From NCBI GenBank assembly GCA_013399875.1, contig VXAZ01004031.1, positions 120,303 to 184,302 of the forward strand: a stretch of DNA of 64,000 nucleotides, written 5' to 3'. The translations under genes and the position numbers were made by a program. Shown in pieces: positions 36,936 to 51,433 of this stretch (position 1 is the first letter of the stretch; every line of letters starts with the position of its first letter). The notes beneath the pieces were generated by a model, which worked only from the letters and a program-made list of their open reading frames with translations, ran no database searches and was not told the DNA's origin. This DNA comes from Gymnorhina tibicen (lineage: Eukaryota > Chordata > Aves > Passeriformes > Artamidae).

Positions 36936-39311
36936 GTTTGCCCAGGACAGGCAGGAGAGCTTTGTCCACAGCCCCGAAGGTGCGAATATCCCTGAGCAAA
37001 CACTGCTCTTCGCACCTGTAGGGCTTTTCCAGAGCCAGCCCGGAACGATGCCGGGTCCAAGTGACTGTGGGCTGCTTCCAGAAAGGGAAACTGAGGCATG
37101 CTGGAGTTAGGCCAAGCCACGGCAGGACCTTCCCTGCGTCTGGGAAGCATCTCCTCTCCAAGGACAGAGCAGATGGGCAGCGGTGGCTGAGCCCAGGCTC
37201 ATGGGACAGCCCAGGGCCAAGCTCTCCACCCCGATGCTCGGTCCCGCTCTGCCGGGTGGGAGCGAATGCGCTGAGCTGCCAATGGCTCCCCTGAGCCAGC
37301 TCGGCTCGGAGAGAAACCAAAACCCTTCCCGAGAGCCATCATCTGTCAAGCTTGGGTTACTGTCTGGCACCTCGAGTGGCCAGGCTGAGGTTTGTCCCAG
37401 ACGGGACTGAGAGCGCTCCCAAAGCCACCCTGAGCTCCATCTCCTGGGGAGAGGCATGGCTGGAGCAGCACCCACAGGCACAGGCAGGGCCAGCTCCCAG
37501 AAATGTGGGATAAAACAGAGGGGACCATCCCCTTGGAGGGTCCCCCTCCCTGGGGCTTTTGTCCATGCTGTGGGATTTCTGGGATGCAGGATAACGTGCT
37601 CCCCCGGCTCCAAGGAGGATGCTCTCTCCAAGGAGGGTCCCCTGGGTAGGGGTCCCCTTTTCCTTGCTGCCACGGGGATATGGGGTCAGGGGTGTGAATA
37701 CACGGCTGCAGCCACTGGCAGTGCCTGGGAGGACGAGGCCGTGGGATCCCGGCACAGAGGAGGGAAGGCAGCACCAAGCCAGCGGTGGGGAAAGGACGAA
37801 AGGAGAGAGTGATGCAGACTCCAGAGGGAAATCCTGCAGGACTGGTCTTCGGAGAGGTGTTTTTGGTACAGTGGCACCGCGGTGGGGCTGCTGCTGGGTT
37901 TGGGGAGGGATGATCAGCCCTGGGTTGTGCCCAGCTCCCTGCCGGGCTCCGGCCGCAGCCACAGAGTCCCTTCGGAAGTGGGGCTGGCTGGGGCTGGTTT
38001 AACAATTCCCCTGGCCCCGCTCCAGAGCAGACTGGGAAATGATCTGGGGTTAAAACAACACAACACGTTCCTGAGCGCTGTTTATGGAGAGGAGCCCGGC
38101 GCAGCCCGACCTCACAGGAGGCTGAATTAGCAGGGAGCGGGCACGGGAGCGGCATCACTTTAAGCTGGGTCTGCCCTGGGGGAAGCACAGCCTGAGCTGG
38201 TTTAAAACCGCCTCGCTTTGCTTTCACCCCTGGCTGTGGGGAAGCACGGCCAAGTTTCCTGGTTCCCTGGGGCACCGATGGAAGCCGAGCTGAGGCTGTT
38301 TGCATCCCCGGTCCTTCTGGGCTGTGCAGTTTTAATCCAGATTTGAAAAGCCTTTGACTCTTCTCTGGGCTGGTTGCGTTATCAGCCTTGTGCATTTTGG
38401 GTAACCTTTGCTCTGAATGAGCAAATTCTTTCAGTATCTGTTTGTGCTGGGGCTTTAACGCTGAAGTGCCTGATCCCTCCTGGGTCACAAATGCAGGAAA
38501 GCTTATAGGAAAATGTCCTGGAGGATCACCTGGAGCTTTGGGGTGCTCAGCCCCACCACGTGCCCTCCTTTTGAGCTGCAGGGTTCTGGTTTTACAGAAG
38601 CACAAACGTATTGATGACACCGAGCACTTGGGGACTGGGATGAGGATTTCGGCAATTTGAAAAGCGTTCCCTCAACCTGCAGCAGTTCAGGGCTGCCCTG
38701 AGGTGGTCAGGCTGGGCAAGGAACACCACGGTGTGGGGCAGAGAGAGGAGAAAGGTCTCGGAAAGCACCACAGCCCCGGAGCAGCCGAGGGAAGCTGCTG
38801 CTGACATCGGTACCAGATAAGAGGGAAACCACAAGGGCAGGGTCTAAGTGGGTAAATTGTCCCCAAGTGGATTCCCCTCAATTCTAAATAAACACCGACA
38901 CTTCAGGAGCACCTTGGAGCTGGGCTGGGGGGGCAGAGCAGGGGCTGGGAGCTCTGTGCTGTCCCCAATAACCCAAGGACTGTGGGGTGAGCTCTCCCAT
39001 CGGCTCCTGCCTTTGGATGGCATCTGGATGAATTATAGGATGCAAGCAATCCATTTCAAAGGATTGACAATCTCAGGAGACCGGGTTTGGATGGTGCAAT
39101 GAAACAAAGCAAGCTGATGACAGGCTGGCATCATCTCCCAGAGTGAAATAGAGTTCACTTCTTGACTTTTCCCTTCTCAAAAAAATGAGAAAAAAAATTG
39201 AAGCTCTTTCCAATCTGAATCTTATCTGCAAACTTTCTGCACAACACCTGATCTGCAGAGAAAATCTCATGGTCAAATCCAGATCAAATCCCAGTCAAAG
39301 CTTTTGCTGGA

Positions 39312-39523
39312 TGTCTTAAGCTGCGCCTGGGGAAGTTTAGGCGAGACATTAGAAAACTTCATTACAGAAAGAGGGTTGGGCGTTGGAATGGGCTGCCCGG
39401 GGAAGTGGTGAGGGTTAAGAAAAGGCTGGATGTAGCACTGAGTGCCGTGGTGTAGTTGAGAAGGTGGTGTTAGGTCATAAGTTGGACTCGATGATCTCCA
39501 AGGTCTTTTCCATTGATTCTGTG
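39312..39523 (+). mobile_element. CR1 LINE 3' fragment (5'-truncated, internally deleted)
   Basis: The sequence matches the 3' end of avian CR1 as I remember it. It has AAGCTGCGCCTGGGGAAG, then GGAATGGGCTGCCCGGGGA, TTGGACTCGATGATCTCCA and a final GATTCTGTG, which is the CR1 3'-terminal octamer. It lies in + orientation and lacks all of the reverse transcriptase region. A short piece is missing after the GTGGTGAGG part (about 39412), so it is internally deleted as well. It is non-autonomous and dead. Its presence supports an avian or other sauropsid source. Confidence 0.9.
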
Positions 39524-42500
39524 CTTGTGAGTGCCATCCCTTCCCTGGTCAGCCCAGGACGTGGGTGTGGGTGCAGAGGGCTGGCAGTCCGTGCAGGACA
39601 GAGCAGGGGACACGCTCTGCCCACGCCACGGAGCAGCCCTCGGGTGAGATCCCCCTGGAGCTCCCACCCCAGCACTCAGAGCTGGCTGCTGAGGCAGCTC
39701 ACGGTGAGGCTGAAGGCTGCTCCAGAGGTGCTCCGGGCGGCAGAAGACTCCGCTCCCGCCTCAGGGCAGCGCTGTCCCCCGCCAGCACTCCGGAGGAAGC
39801 GAGGGCAATTTACAGCCCATTTCCAGGCGCTTTGAGTCCGGCCGTGTGCGCTGCACCAGGGCACGGCCGGCTTTGTGCTCCCCATCCTGTATTGAGTAAG
39901 ACTGCTTTTGTCTTGGGAGAAAATGCCTTGGGTGAGGGGCTGCCACAAATCCCAACATTTCAATGCATCACAACGGGCCCGAAGGTTCCTCCTCCACCCC
40001 CGCCGCCTGCGGATGGACCCTCAGCTGCCTGGTGGCTTTGGAGGAGCCATTGCAGGTCACTGGACATGGCCCCGAGGATTCCAGGAAGGAACACACAGCT
40101 CCGCTGCACCTCGAGGGCTGCCAGCAGCTGTTAGCCACGTGTGCTGCCTGGCAGTGGGGAGAGCTTCCCTGCCCAGAGATTGTTCAAATCTGGCTCAAAA
40201 TCCAAGTATCTGGGAGCTGTAAATCTCCCAGGAACAAGTCTTGCTGTTGCTCCTCTGATGCTTCCTGTGGGGCCAGAAACACCACGTGTACGGCCAGGAA
40301 ATACCTCGGGAGATCCTGGTGCTCCAGTCCAGGCCGGAACCAACAAATGTGGAAACAGTTTTGGAAATCTCTCCCTCCATGAAATTAATCCAAACCCAGG
40401 TCAGACCCCGGTCCGACAGGTTCACATGGCAGGTTAAGTTCCCAGTGGTGTCCGTGGCTGTTGGGATCAGCTCCCGTGGTTTGTGGGGCTGGAGGATGGA
40501 CAGGAAGCCGCAGGGCCTGGTTGAGAGCTGCCGAGTGCTCTCCAAAGGGATCTGGTCCTGTTGGGAAGAGTTTTGGTCTCACCACGCTGGAGAAAGTTGA
40601 TAATTCTGAGTGTCAACAATTAACCCTCAGCAGCTGATCTGACAGGACTTGTTCTCTCCTCTTTGGGGTTTGATCTGCGAACAGCTCTGGACTTTCTCCC
40701 TGGATCCGCTCTCAAAACCAGAGACCACATTTTGGGATTTGGCCGTGCCAAGCTGTCCATCTGCTGCCCACTTTGGCTGGGCACTATTTCATCTGGCTCC
40801 GGGTGTTGATGGACAGCTGGTTCACCATGGACATGCCTGGTCTGCCCCTATTGCCTGCTGGGGCGAGGGCAATCCCAAAACATTGGTGGGTTCAATCTGC
40901 CAAGCTCTGCTGTTCAGCATTCGGTTCTCCTCTCCCCTCCCCAGCATCTGCTGGAAGTTCTCCCTTCCCGCTGGTGGGCCTGACGATGACCATGGCAGGG
41001 CAGGGCTCCTCTGGGAAGTCCTGATGGATGGAGGTGAACCTCAGGCAGGGATTAGGATGGCACTGCCACACTCAGCGCCTGAGGATCCACCAGCAGGACA
41101 GGAATCCCCTGCCCTCTCTCTACAGGCCTGGTTTTGGGCTTGGTTTGGGCAGTGAAAATCAGAATTTCAGGGAATTCAGCTGCAAAACTCCATCAGCTTT
41201 GACTAAATGTCCCCCTTTTTCAGTGACTGAGAAATGCAGCCAAGCTTGAGCAGCTCTTCAGAGACAGCAACAGACACATCCTAGCAGAGAGCAGTGTTCT
41301 TCTTTTTAAGCCTTGGCTTCAAACATAAGGGCAATAGATTTTCTTTAAGGAAATAAATCCCCAAATTTGTTGGGGTTGGCACAGCACAGGATTTTTCACT
41401 CGCCTTGTTTCTCATTTCCAGCTGAATCATTTCAGCAGGGACTTTTCTAGAAACGCTCAGCCTGACTCAGACACCCAGCCTCAAACATTTCAGCCCAAAC
41501 ACCGAGTCTGGCTTTTCTTATGGAAAAGAGAATGAGGAGCTTATCCTTGGAAATCCCAGGCGAGCGTCAGTGTTCTGTTACCAGCTTCAGTGCCACAGAG
41601 AGTTGTTACACTTTGCAGAACCAACGCTGACAAGAGGGACATCTCCGGAGCCTCTCTGTCCCTGAGGCATGCGGGGATTTGGGAACTGGCAAAGTGGGAA
41701 GTGAAGGGCACTTGGGTTGTGCAGCCTCCCCAGGGAGGTCCTGAATCACTCTGATGACATCTCGTCCAGAGCTTTTCCACAGAATTGCCATGCCTCGGGA
41801 TTTTCAGGCATGGAGAAGCGTTCTGTTCCCTAAGCCCTTTCTGTGCCGAGGGGGAGATGTCCCCAGTGTGTTCCTCTCCAGGATCCTGTTCTCCTGCCTC
41901 TCCTGCACCGGCAGTTTGGCCATTCCTTGCTCTCACGGGTGGAGCGGGGTCAGAGGCGTTCGGCCTCGTGAGGAGTAATCAGAGCGTGAGGGGCTCCCCA
42001 AAAAGCCCTCACCCCGACAGGGCAGTCCCAGCCAGGCTGGGGCTCTGCCTTTCCTTCCCTCCCCGCCATCCCCTCTGGCTGTTGCTGCAGGCCAGGTCTG
42101 TGGCTCCGGCCCCGTGGACGATGCCAGCCACAGCCGCATTTTTTGTGGTGTGTCCACACTTCCCTCCGTCCTTTAGCTCTGACTGTCAGGAAAACCTGGG
42201 CCTGGCGCAGACCTCGCGTCTGCCCCTCGCAGCCACAACGCCCCCGTGGATTTCCCCTTGCCTGAGCCAGCCCAACCAGCTTCCGAGCCTCCTCCTTACT
42301 CACGCCCAACAGCTCACGCAGACGAATTTTCCTGAGCAAACATTTTAGTTTGGTGGTGGCCAGCTGGAGCTGTGGTGGGTGGCACTGAGCCACATGGGAG
42401 GGCACGGGGATGCCTGTCCTGTGAGCAGATCTGGATCTGACCCCTAAATCCTGATGGATCCAAGCTCTTGGGGCCACGTGTGGTGACTCTGCTCTGCTGG

Positions 42501-44396
42501 ACTTTGCCACCGGTGTTCATCCTTGCTTGGCCATTCTGCTGCAGCAGGCACAGACAGAAGCCCCCTCCCAGCCTGGGATCATCCAAACCCCCAGGAGAAA
42601 CCCCTGCAGGGCCACACCTGGAATCACTCACCGGGCACAGCCCTGGCAGCCGGTGCTGGACTGGTGTGGCCCAGTGACCTGCAGTGGTGTGAGAGCTCAT
42701 CCACCAGATCCCAGTTCATGCCCAGCTGCTCCTAAATCTCAAACCAGTTGGCAGTGGCTTGAAGGGACACTGTAGGGGACCAGGGACACCCTCCTGCTGT
42801 GCCCATGGGGGATTTCTCTCTACCTCCCAGTCCAGACAGGTCTCCACTGGCTCTGCCTGTCACCTCTGTTGTCCCTGTGGGTGTTTCCTTGACCATTATG
42901 GTCCTCAAAAATGACATCCCTGAAGATATCTCTAGGGATTCCCTGGGAGCGAAGCCCCCCAGGATGGGCACGGGCAGGGTGTCCCTCTCAGGGACCGGGA
43001 CCCTGCACGTCAGGATTTCTCCTGCAGAAAAGAAATAATGGCTCAGGCTGAGCCAGCAATTTTCTGGGAAAAAAACTTGTTTGGGAAAAGGATAATTTTA
43101 AGGAGACTGAGACTGTTCATAAATTCAAGTCAAATTTAGAGATTACTTTCAGCCTCTGGATTCTTCCATCCTCCCCTTTTCCTTCCCCCCTCCCCCGAAT
43201 TATTGTTTGCAAAAATTAAAACAAAATGTTTTGGGGTTTTCGTTTGTTTAAAAAGCAATTTGCATTTTGAAAATTGCCAAAATATACGCTTTGGGAGGGT
43301 GGGGTCTTTTGAAAGGGCAGCATTGTCATTGCTGAATGAAAACCATGGAGAGGAATTCGTCCTGGGAGACGCAGAGCGCTGGGACACGGGGCCCGGGGGA
43401 CGCGGTGGCAGCACAAAGACCACAACCACGGCCCCAGCCTGCTCCTCCATCCGTGGCCCTCCTTTCCTTCTCCCACATGGAAAATCCTGCCCACCTTGAC
43501 CTCTTTGAGGGATTAGTTTGACCAAGCCACTGGTTGTAACGCGGAGAAGGTTCCGCGGTGCTTTCTCCGCCCGGCTCCAAACCGCAGCTTTCCTCTTTCC
43601 CTCTCCAACCTTTTCCAGGTTTCGGAACATCTGTGTTTAAATAAAATCTGGTTATCCAGACCCGAGCCTGGCAGCTCAGGTAGAGATGCTCTGATGAAGC
43701 TCTGCACATCTGTGCGCAATAAAGTCGGGGAACAAAAGGCTTGTGAGGTCCTTGGCAGAGCAAGAGAAAGAAGAGAGCGGGAGACAGCAGGACTGGGCTT
43801 AGTGGAGCAACCGGAGCCAAAACCTTTCATCGCAGAGCCCTCAGCACCTGGCTTGTGTTTTGCTCATAGCTGGGTCTGCAGGGGTGCAGGGGTGTCTTCT
43901 CCACCAGGTGCAAAGCAAAGCTTGAGGAACAGACATGATGCCAATCCTGGGAGGTGATTTTTATTACAGCCCTCAAAGGCGTTCATAGAAAGAAAAAATG
44001 GGTTGCTAAAGAGCCACTTGAATCCAGGGAAATTCAAACCAAGAAGCAGTGGCAGAAAATTAAAGCCAGGCCAAGACATGTTAGGAACAAGGCAAAAGGC
44101 TTCAGCACAGCAGGGGATTAACCTCGGGCTGAGGCAGAGCGAGGGCGGGAGCCGCGTTTCCTGAGCGCCTCCATCCAGGGAAAACATGGCCAGGGAGCCA
44201 CACGCCCTGGGGACACGCACAGATCCGGAGCTGGCATCCAAAACCATCCTGACCTGCTGCTGGGGCCAGCCATGTGGCCAGGCAGTGCCCACACTGCGCA
44301 CCTCCAGAGCGATCCCATCACAGCGTGGCCCAGCCTTGTCCCCACAAGGACTTTGTGACGCCCGGCTGGGCTGCATTGCCCCAGTTCCTGCATCCC

Positions 44397-44553
44397 TGAG
44401 TGCTGTTGTCTGGAGCAATGGGATGGGTGTTTTCCTTCAGTCCCCCCGTCCCTGAGTGCTGTTGTCTGGAGCAATGGGATGGGTGTTTTCCCTCAGTCCC
44501 CCTGTCCCTGAGTGCTGTTGTCTGGAGCAATGGGATGGGTGTTTTCCTTCAGC
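44397..44553 (+). repeat. 56-bp tandem repeat, 2.8 copies
   Basis: Units start at 44397, 44453 and 44509 with TGAGTGCTGTTGTCTGGAGC and are nearly identical: one T/C change in the TTTTCC(T/C)TCAG part and one C/T in the C-run. The third copy is cut after 45 bases. High identity suggests a recent duplication, possibly polymorphic. Confidence 0.97.
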
Positions 44554-47500
44554 CAGACCAAGCCTCTCCCACCGAGCATCTGCAAACACACCAGGCTACA
44601 GATGGAGCTGCCAGCTTGCCCTGGCTGGTGGCCAGCAGTGCACAGCACTGGCCACTCCGGCCCGGGCACTCCGGGTGGACACAGGACACAGTAATTGCAA
44701 TTGAAGCCACACTCCCTGAGTTTGGCCCCTTTTGACTGCAGAAACAGGTGGATCGGGAGGGGTGGACGATGGAACCCCAGGTGTGTGGGCTTGGGAGGGA
44801 ATCGGTGCCCAGCGGTTTCCTCAGTGCCCTGGGAGTGGAAGGAGGAGACAGAACCAAGGCTGAGTGGATGGAGCCAAAAAAAGCAGAGAGGTCGCAGTGG
44901 AGGGGTGGCTGTCACTCCCTGGATGCCTGTGGGGAGCTCGAGGGAGGTGGTGGTGGTCATGGAGTGGGGCTGGAGCAGACCATGCCTCCTCCCAGCCCAT
45001 TCACTGCCTCCCTGGAGGCTTTATCCCCCGCGGCATCCACACTCTGGATGAGGACAGGGATGGCTGTTTTGGGGAGCTCCTTGCAGCTTCTTGTGAGGTT
45101 CAGCTTCTTCCCTTCTTCGGGATTTTCCCATCCCTGGAACAGCAAGGAAAATTGATCCTGGGAGCAGAGCTGGGAGTTGCTCTGCACACTCCACTTATTC
45201 CTCCACATTCCTGTGCAGCTCTGCTCTGGTGGCACCAGTGGAAATGTTAGCAAAGAACTCGAGAAAATCCCCAGAGTTCTGTTTTCCTGGCTCTGCAAAA
45301 ACATTTCTGCTTATCAAGCAACCCAAAGAAATGTGAAGATTTTCACTCGCTCTTCGTGTGGGCTCAGCTTTGAATTTTAAAAAGGGATTTGCCAATGCAA
45401 TCTTGCAAAATACTCCAGTGCCAAGTCCAGCTCTCCTAAAATACAAGTTTTAGGAGGAGGTGAGCTTTCAGTCTCCTGGGAAAACATGCATTTCTGGCAG
45501 ATTTGAGAGAGAGCTAAGGCTTCTGTGAGGCCATGCCACTCCCTGGGAGAAATGTCCCCTCGTGTTGATCAACAGGGGCCGAATCCTGTGGTTTGGAGCA
45601 CCAAAGGCAGAGCTGCTCGTGAGCCTCGAGGCTTTGAACGATGGAGCTGCGGGCATGTGGTCACAACTTACAACAGCCCTCAGAGTGAGGGATTTAAATC
45701 TTTTTTCCTCTGCTTGAGCCGAGGCCTGAGGCCTCGCAGGTGCTGCCTTGGGGGTTTGGTGTGGCCGGGAGATCACTCCCTGTGTCCCAGCCCTGCCCTG
45801 TGCCCTGAGGGCCGGAACCAGCCCTGAGTCCTGCACCTCCAGGAAAAGGCTTTAGCCTCAGCATCTCGGTCACCTCCGTAAAACAAGAGGAATTTAAAAC
45901 CCCCACCTGCTTGGCAAAAGCTTTGCTCGTGCGTTCCGCAGGGCAGGAATCTCCTCTAAAACCCTTTCTGCGGCGGAGCCGCGGCGGGGGCTGGGGCTGC
46001 TCAGCACGTGTGGGGCGAGGAGAGAGCAGAGCCGAGCGGCTGCTCCAGCAGGGCACAGCAGGCTGCTCATGCCGAGGCTTCCATGGAAGGGGAAAACCCA
46101 CGGGGCCGGGGGGACACACAAGTGCCTGGTGCGTGCTCCCGCGCCGCTTTCGCTGCTGGAAGCGCAGCTGCAGCGCGTGTGGGAGCGGGCCGGATCCGAA
46201 CGGCGGCCGTTCCCCCTGCGGGCAGGAGCGGGGGCTACGGGCTCCCTCACGCCCGTGTCCTGCCGGGGAGACCACAAAAGCTCCCGCAGGCTGCCGGGCC
46301 CCTCCCAGGAGGGCCGAACCGCGGCTCAAAGCCGGGGCCCAGCTGCCTGGCGGGAATCTCGCTCCCTCACGCCTGGCAAAGCGCTCCCGGGCCGCTCCTG
46401 TCACCATCAGCGCGCCGGTGGCTGCTGCTCCTGCTCTGCCGGCCTGGGTGGGGACGTGAGGTTCGGCCTCTCCGCGGCGGCCGGAGGAATTCCGTCGGCA
46501 GAGCGCGGAGGGAGCGGCTCCGTCCCGCCGGGCGCACGGGCACCGGGGGTGCCGCTGTCCCCCGCGCTGTCACGGCGCGCGTCAGCTGGGGACTGCTGCC
46601 GAGGGACACCCCGGAGCTGCGCTGTCATCCTCTGGGCTGAAATTGGATAATCGAGCAGATACGGCGTGGCTTTGTGTTGGGAGAGCAGCATAAGGTAAAC
46701 AGGAAGGAATGAGGGATTAAGATGTCTCTGCTCTGAGGGAAGGTGACGAGCCCGGAGCTGTGACACCTCCGTGCCGAGGCGAGGGGCCCAGCGGTGGGCT
46801 GGCGTGGCACAGCTGCATTGTTCAGGGGTGAAGAGCAAATAAAAGCCACGGGAAAAGAAAACAAGCTATAAAATTCTCAGCGAAGCACAGAGCCCCAGCA
46901 ACTGCCTCCTGATGGCCCCGTGACAGCTCTGGGGAGAGGCAGGCGAGGGGTCGAGCTTTTGAAGTCCCAAAGTTGTCCTTTGCGAAGGCCCCCTGTTAAA
47001 ACAGGCCCGGTGTTGACTTTAGGCTGCATATGGTGGAGGAATTGGACATCTCAGACACAGCAGTCAAAGAGGGGGGGCACTTTTTTGGAATTTGGCTAAC
47101 TGGGTGTCAGGCCGGGCTTGCCCCAGGCGGGATGGGGGATGCAGGGGCAGAAATGAGCATTACTGGCATGGTCAGGGCTGCGGATGAGTGACAGAGCCTG
47201 TGGTGTGGAAAGCTGAGGGAGAAACCAGCTAGGAAGGTCTTGGAATGGTGTTTGGAGCTCAAACACGTGTGTGTTAGAACTGGTGAGAGTGGGAATACTG
47301 GGAAGGTTGGGCAGGCGATGATGGAAACCCCTTCCCACAGGGACAGAGCGGGTTCCTGAGGTGCTGGGAGGTGGAAGTTTCGCAGCAGTTTGGGGACCTT
47401 TGCACTGAGCAGTAACAACACAAGGTGAGGGTGGACGAGAAGGGAGATGAGCGGTGCTTCCATGGGGGAAAGTGCTTGTGACAAAGCTGAAGGGGTTTGT

Positions 47501-47755
47501 GCGCTCCATTCTCCAACCAGGGACGGGCCCCTGTCCTCACAGCCCGCCTGTAACCCGCACTGAGAGCAGGCAGAGGCAAGGCCATCTTTACTGCAAGTCA
47601 GGACAGTGAAACCTGCTCTTGGCAACCTCCTTTTCCCCTCCAGAAAGCTGGGCTCGCCTCCCAGCACAGGCCGGGAATGGATGTGGGTGAGCAGTTGGCT
47701 TCCCACAGCCAGAGGTGCCACCAGGGCCTCCCATCCTGTGACCCCCCCGGTCTGA

Positions 47756-48316
<561 letters not shown>

Positions 48317-51300
48317 TGGAAATAGAAGTCCTCACTGCTGAGGAGGACTTCAAATTATTTCAGGGTTTATCAGTTATAAATTGTGCTTCATCTGCTCCTA
48401 CCTGGCCATCGCCCCATAAGGGCAGAGGGGCACAAAATCCCAGCTGTGGGTGAGATGTAGAATTTAAATCAGCCTCCTCCCAGCCCCGTCTCCAGCTCCC
48501 ACCCTTCAGGCAGAGCTGAGCCCACGCACAGAACCTGTCACTCCTCTGGACGAGGAGAGAACAGAAAAAGGGGAAACAAGTTTATTTTGAGCTCGGAGTA
48601 TTTTGAGGTTTCCTCGTGTGGCCGTGGAGGTGAGCTGGGCTTCAGCTGGGGCGGGAGCAGCAAGAAGAGCAAATCGTGCAAATGAACCTTTTTAACTCTC
48701 AGCTGCTGCTGGGAGAGATGGAAATCCTGAACCTGAGGTGCAGCAAAGGAATCAAACAAACATTCAAAAACCAGGTTAGAAAATGCTGGGATTCCCCACA
48801 GAAATCCTCAGCTCTTTTCTCTCTAAAGATTCATTTCAACAAGAAATTGAGAGCTTTTTGGCTTCAGATGGGTATTTTTGGATGGGAAGTTTTGGGTCTC
48901 CAGCATTTTCAATTTTTTGGTTTGTTTTTTTTCCCTACTGAAAACAGACACTTTTTGCCATAGCAGAAAAGAAATCCCTTTTTCAGACAGTCCTATTCCC
49001 CGTTCTTTTACCTTATAACAACGACTCCGATGAGAGCTCACAGCAAAGGCTCCATGAAAGAGCTGCCAGAGACATTTTTTTATTAATTCAGCTCCATTAA
49101 TTCAGCCTGACAGACACATCCAGCTCAGCTGCCTCTCCTCTCCCTTGCATTCCTCGTCTCCCACTCCATCCCATGCACGAGGTGCCTCAACTCACAACAC
49201 ATCAAACATCAGCAAATTAAAGAGGCTGGAGCTGCATTGTTTGAAATGGTTGGTTTGAGTAATTATGCAAAAATGTAACATTGCAGAAATGCTTACACAG
49301 TGTCTCCTTCCTTTTAACTTGGAGAAAAGGAGAATTCCACAAACTTCTGCACGTGTTGCAGGGCACGGATGAGGCTCAGGCAGCAAAAGGTGAGCGGAAG
49401 GCAGAGGTGGGCAACACCCCCTGCTCAGCTCAGGGCTGCTGGTGTTTCCCCAGCCAAACCTTTAATAATTGTTAAATAAAAGGTTTTTCTAATGATCTGA
49501 AGTTCAGATCAGCAGTGCAGGTAAAAGCACGAGAAGCCGAGGTTTGAGGATGGTTTTCCCTGGTGGATAACAGCGATCCAGCCGTGCCAGGTGCTTTGCT
49601 CTCTTTGCTTCCAGTGGTTTCCTTGCAAAATTGATAAAAGCTTGGAAGTCGTCAGTGGCCAGAGACGCCCTGGGACAGAGCCACGCCGGGCAGGCCATGG
49701 CACGGAGGCTGCAAACCACAGGCGAAGGAATTGATGACAGATGGAGCAGGGATATTGCACGGAGTGGCAAGGCTGGGTGTGTGCCACAGCCTGCCAGGCT
49801 GGAGCTGGGCATGGAGCTGGGCAGGGAGGATGTGGCTGCAGCGGGTGGGTGGTCAGGCAAGCCCAGGGGACACCAAGCCAGGGCTCCCCTGGCATTCCGA
49901 GGTCAGGCTGCAGCTGATCCCTGCCCCAGCCACGGACCCTGGGCTGGAGGAGTCCTGCTGCTCCTCATCCAGGGTGGGCTCATCCCTGCGGGCGGGGGAG
50001 CAGGATGCCCTTTGTCCCGGCAGACACATCCAAGCCCCGGTCCTGGGCACACCCCTGGTGTGGGGGCTGTCCCGAGAAACAACAAAACTCGGGGTATAGG
50101 AAATCTTCATGTTCATTTCTAAGGCTCAGACAAGGACAAATTGTTCCTCTTTTCTTGCTGGTTTTTGAGAAATCACCAAGAGCTCCCAGCACGCTGAAGC
50201 CCTGCTTCCAGTTCCTTCTGCTTTCCCTCTGCTCCAAATGATGTTGCAAGTGAAATTCCACATCTGGGTCCTGCAAACCCTCGTCCACCCCGCTCCGTCA
50301 CGGGCCGCTGTAAATCAGGGCCCTGGTGTTGGTTCTTTTGATTAAATTCCCTCCTGATATTTGCCAGATTATTGGCACTAATGTAATTCCACTGGAGCAG
50401 AGTCTGCGGGGTTTTATAGCCTGGCTGTAAAACAGCTCTGCACTCCGGGAGAGGCTTTGCACACTTTTTGATGAAAAGATGACAAACGAGACGTGCTCTG
50501 AATGCACTTGTGCTGAGGCTGCCAGCGCAAACCCCCCATGCAGGGCAGGATTTGGCACCTGGAGGGGTCACATTCATCAGGGCTCAGTGTTTTGGGAGGA
50601 AATGGGATTGTCTGTGTGCCTGTGCTGCTGCAGCCCGGGGAGTTTTCCGGCTGTGCTGGAGGATTTCATGCCTTGTGCAAGCCCCAAAAAGCACTCCCAG
50701 CCTCCCTGCCCGGCCTGGCCTGCGCCCACCAAGGGTCAAGAATTGACATTTACATTTTGGAGGCAATTTGGGTTGGAGCAGGGGGAGGTGAGATCTGTCC
50801 CTGTGCCCTCAGCCTCCCATCCTTGAGTCCATGAGTGCAGTTAAAGGGTTTTTTCCCACCCTGCCTCAGGCACTGAGTGGGGGGAACCCCTTTGGCTCCG
50901 GGTGCTGCCGGGAGAGCCGAGCAGAGCCCCCGGTGACAGGGACAGTGCCACCAGTCCCCGTCTCTCTCCACTGACTATAGAGGGAGCTGCGTGACCAGCT
51001 TAGAGCCGAGAGCTCATTCCCTGGAGGCTGGGCCAGGGGAGATGGAACCTCTCTCTTCCTGCTGCTGGATCCCGCCGGGAAGTCGGGGTGCAGGAGGTGG
51101 CGGGGGGAACACCCACGTCAGACAGCAGAGCCTGAGAATGGTGCCGCTGCCCCCAGAGGTGTGCCACTGCTGGTGCCCCACTGCAGGACAGGGACAGCAG
51201 TCTGTCCGTGGTTCCAGTCGTGGGCAGCATCCCTCCAGCCTTGGAGATGTCCCCTGTCACCGCGGTCCCCAGTCCACACCTGGCTGGGGCAGACAAGCTC

Positions 51301-51354
51301 ACAGCTGAAGCATCCCAAAGACACTGGGATGGCCTGGCTGGATCCCCTACACCG

Positions 51355-51433
51355 GGGCTCCAGGGCCAGCAGCGGTGGCTGCTGCAGGGCTCCAGGGCCA
51401 GCAGGGCCAGCAGAAGTGGCTCCTGCAGGGCTC
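51355..51433 (+). repeat. Imperfect tandem duplication, about 35-45 bp
   Basis: Two copies of a GGCTCCAGGGCCAGCAG start with a CTGCAGGGCT end. The second contains an extra GGCCAGCAG. This is GC-rich minisatellite-like sequence. Confidence 0.65.

Noticed and set aside
37346..38620. 424-codon open frame on the minus strand, the longest in the window
   Set aside because: It is rich in Pro, Ser, Gly and Gln and has no recognisable domain. Competing long open frames overlap it on the + strand (37456-37812, 37619-38002). Long stop-free runs are expected in GC-rich DNA, where stop codons are rare.
44390..44560. Repeat array considered as a CRISPR-like or satellite array
   Set aside because: Units are directly abutting 56-bp tandem copies without unique spacers, and the host is a vertebrate. 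It is a plain tandem duplication.
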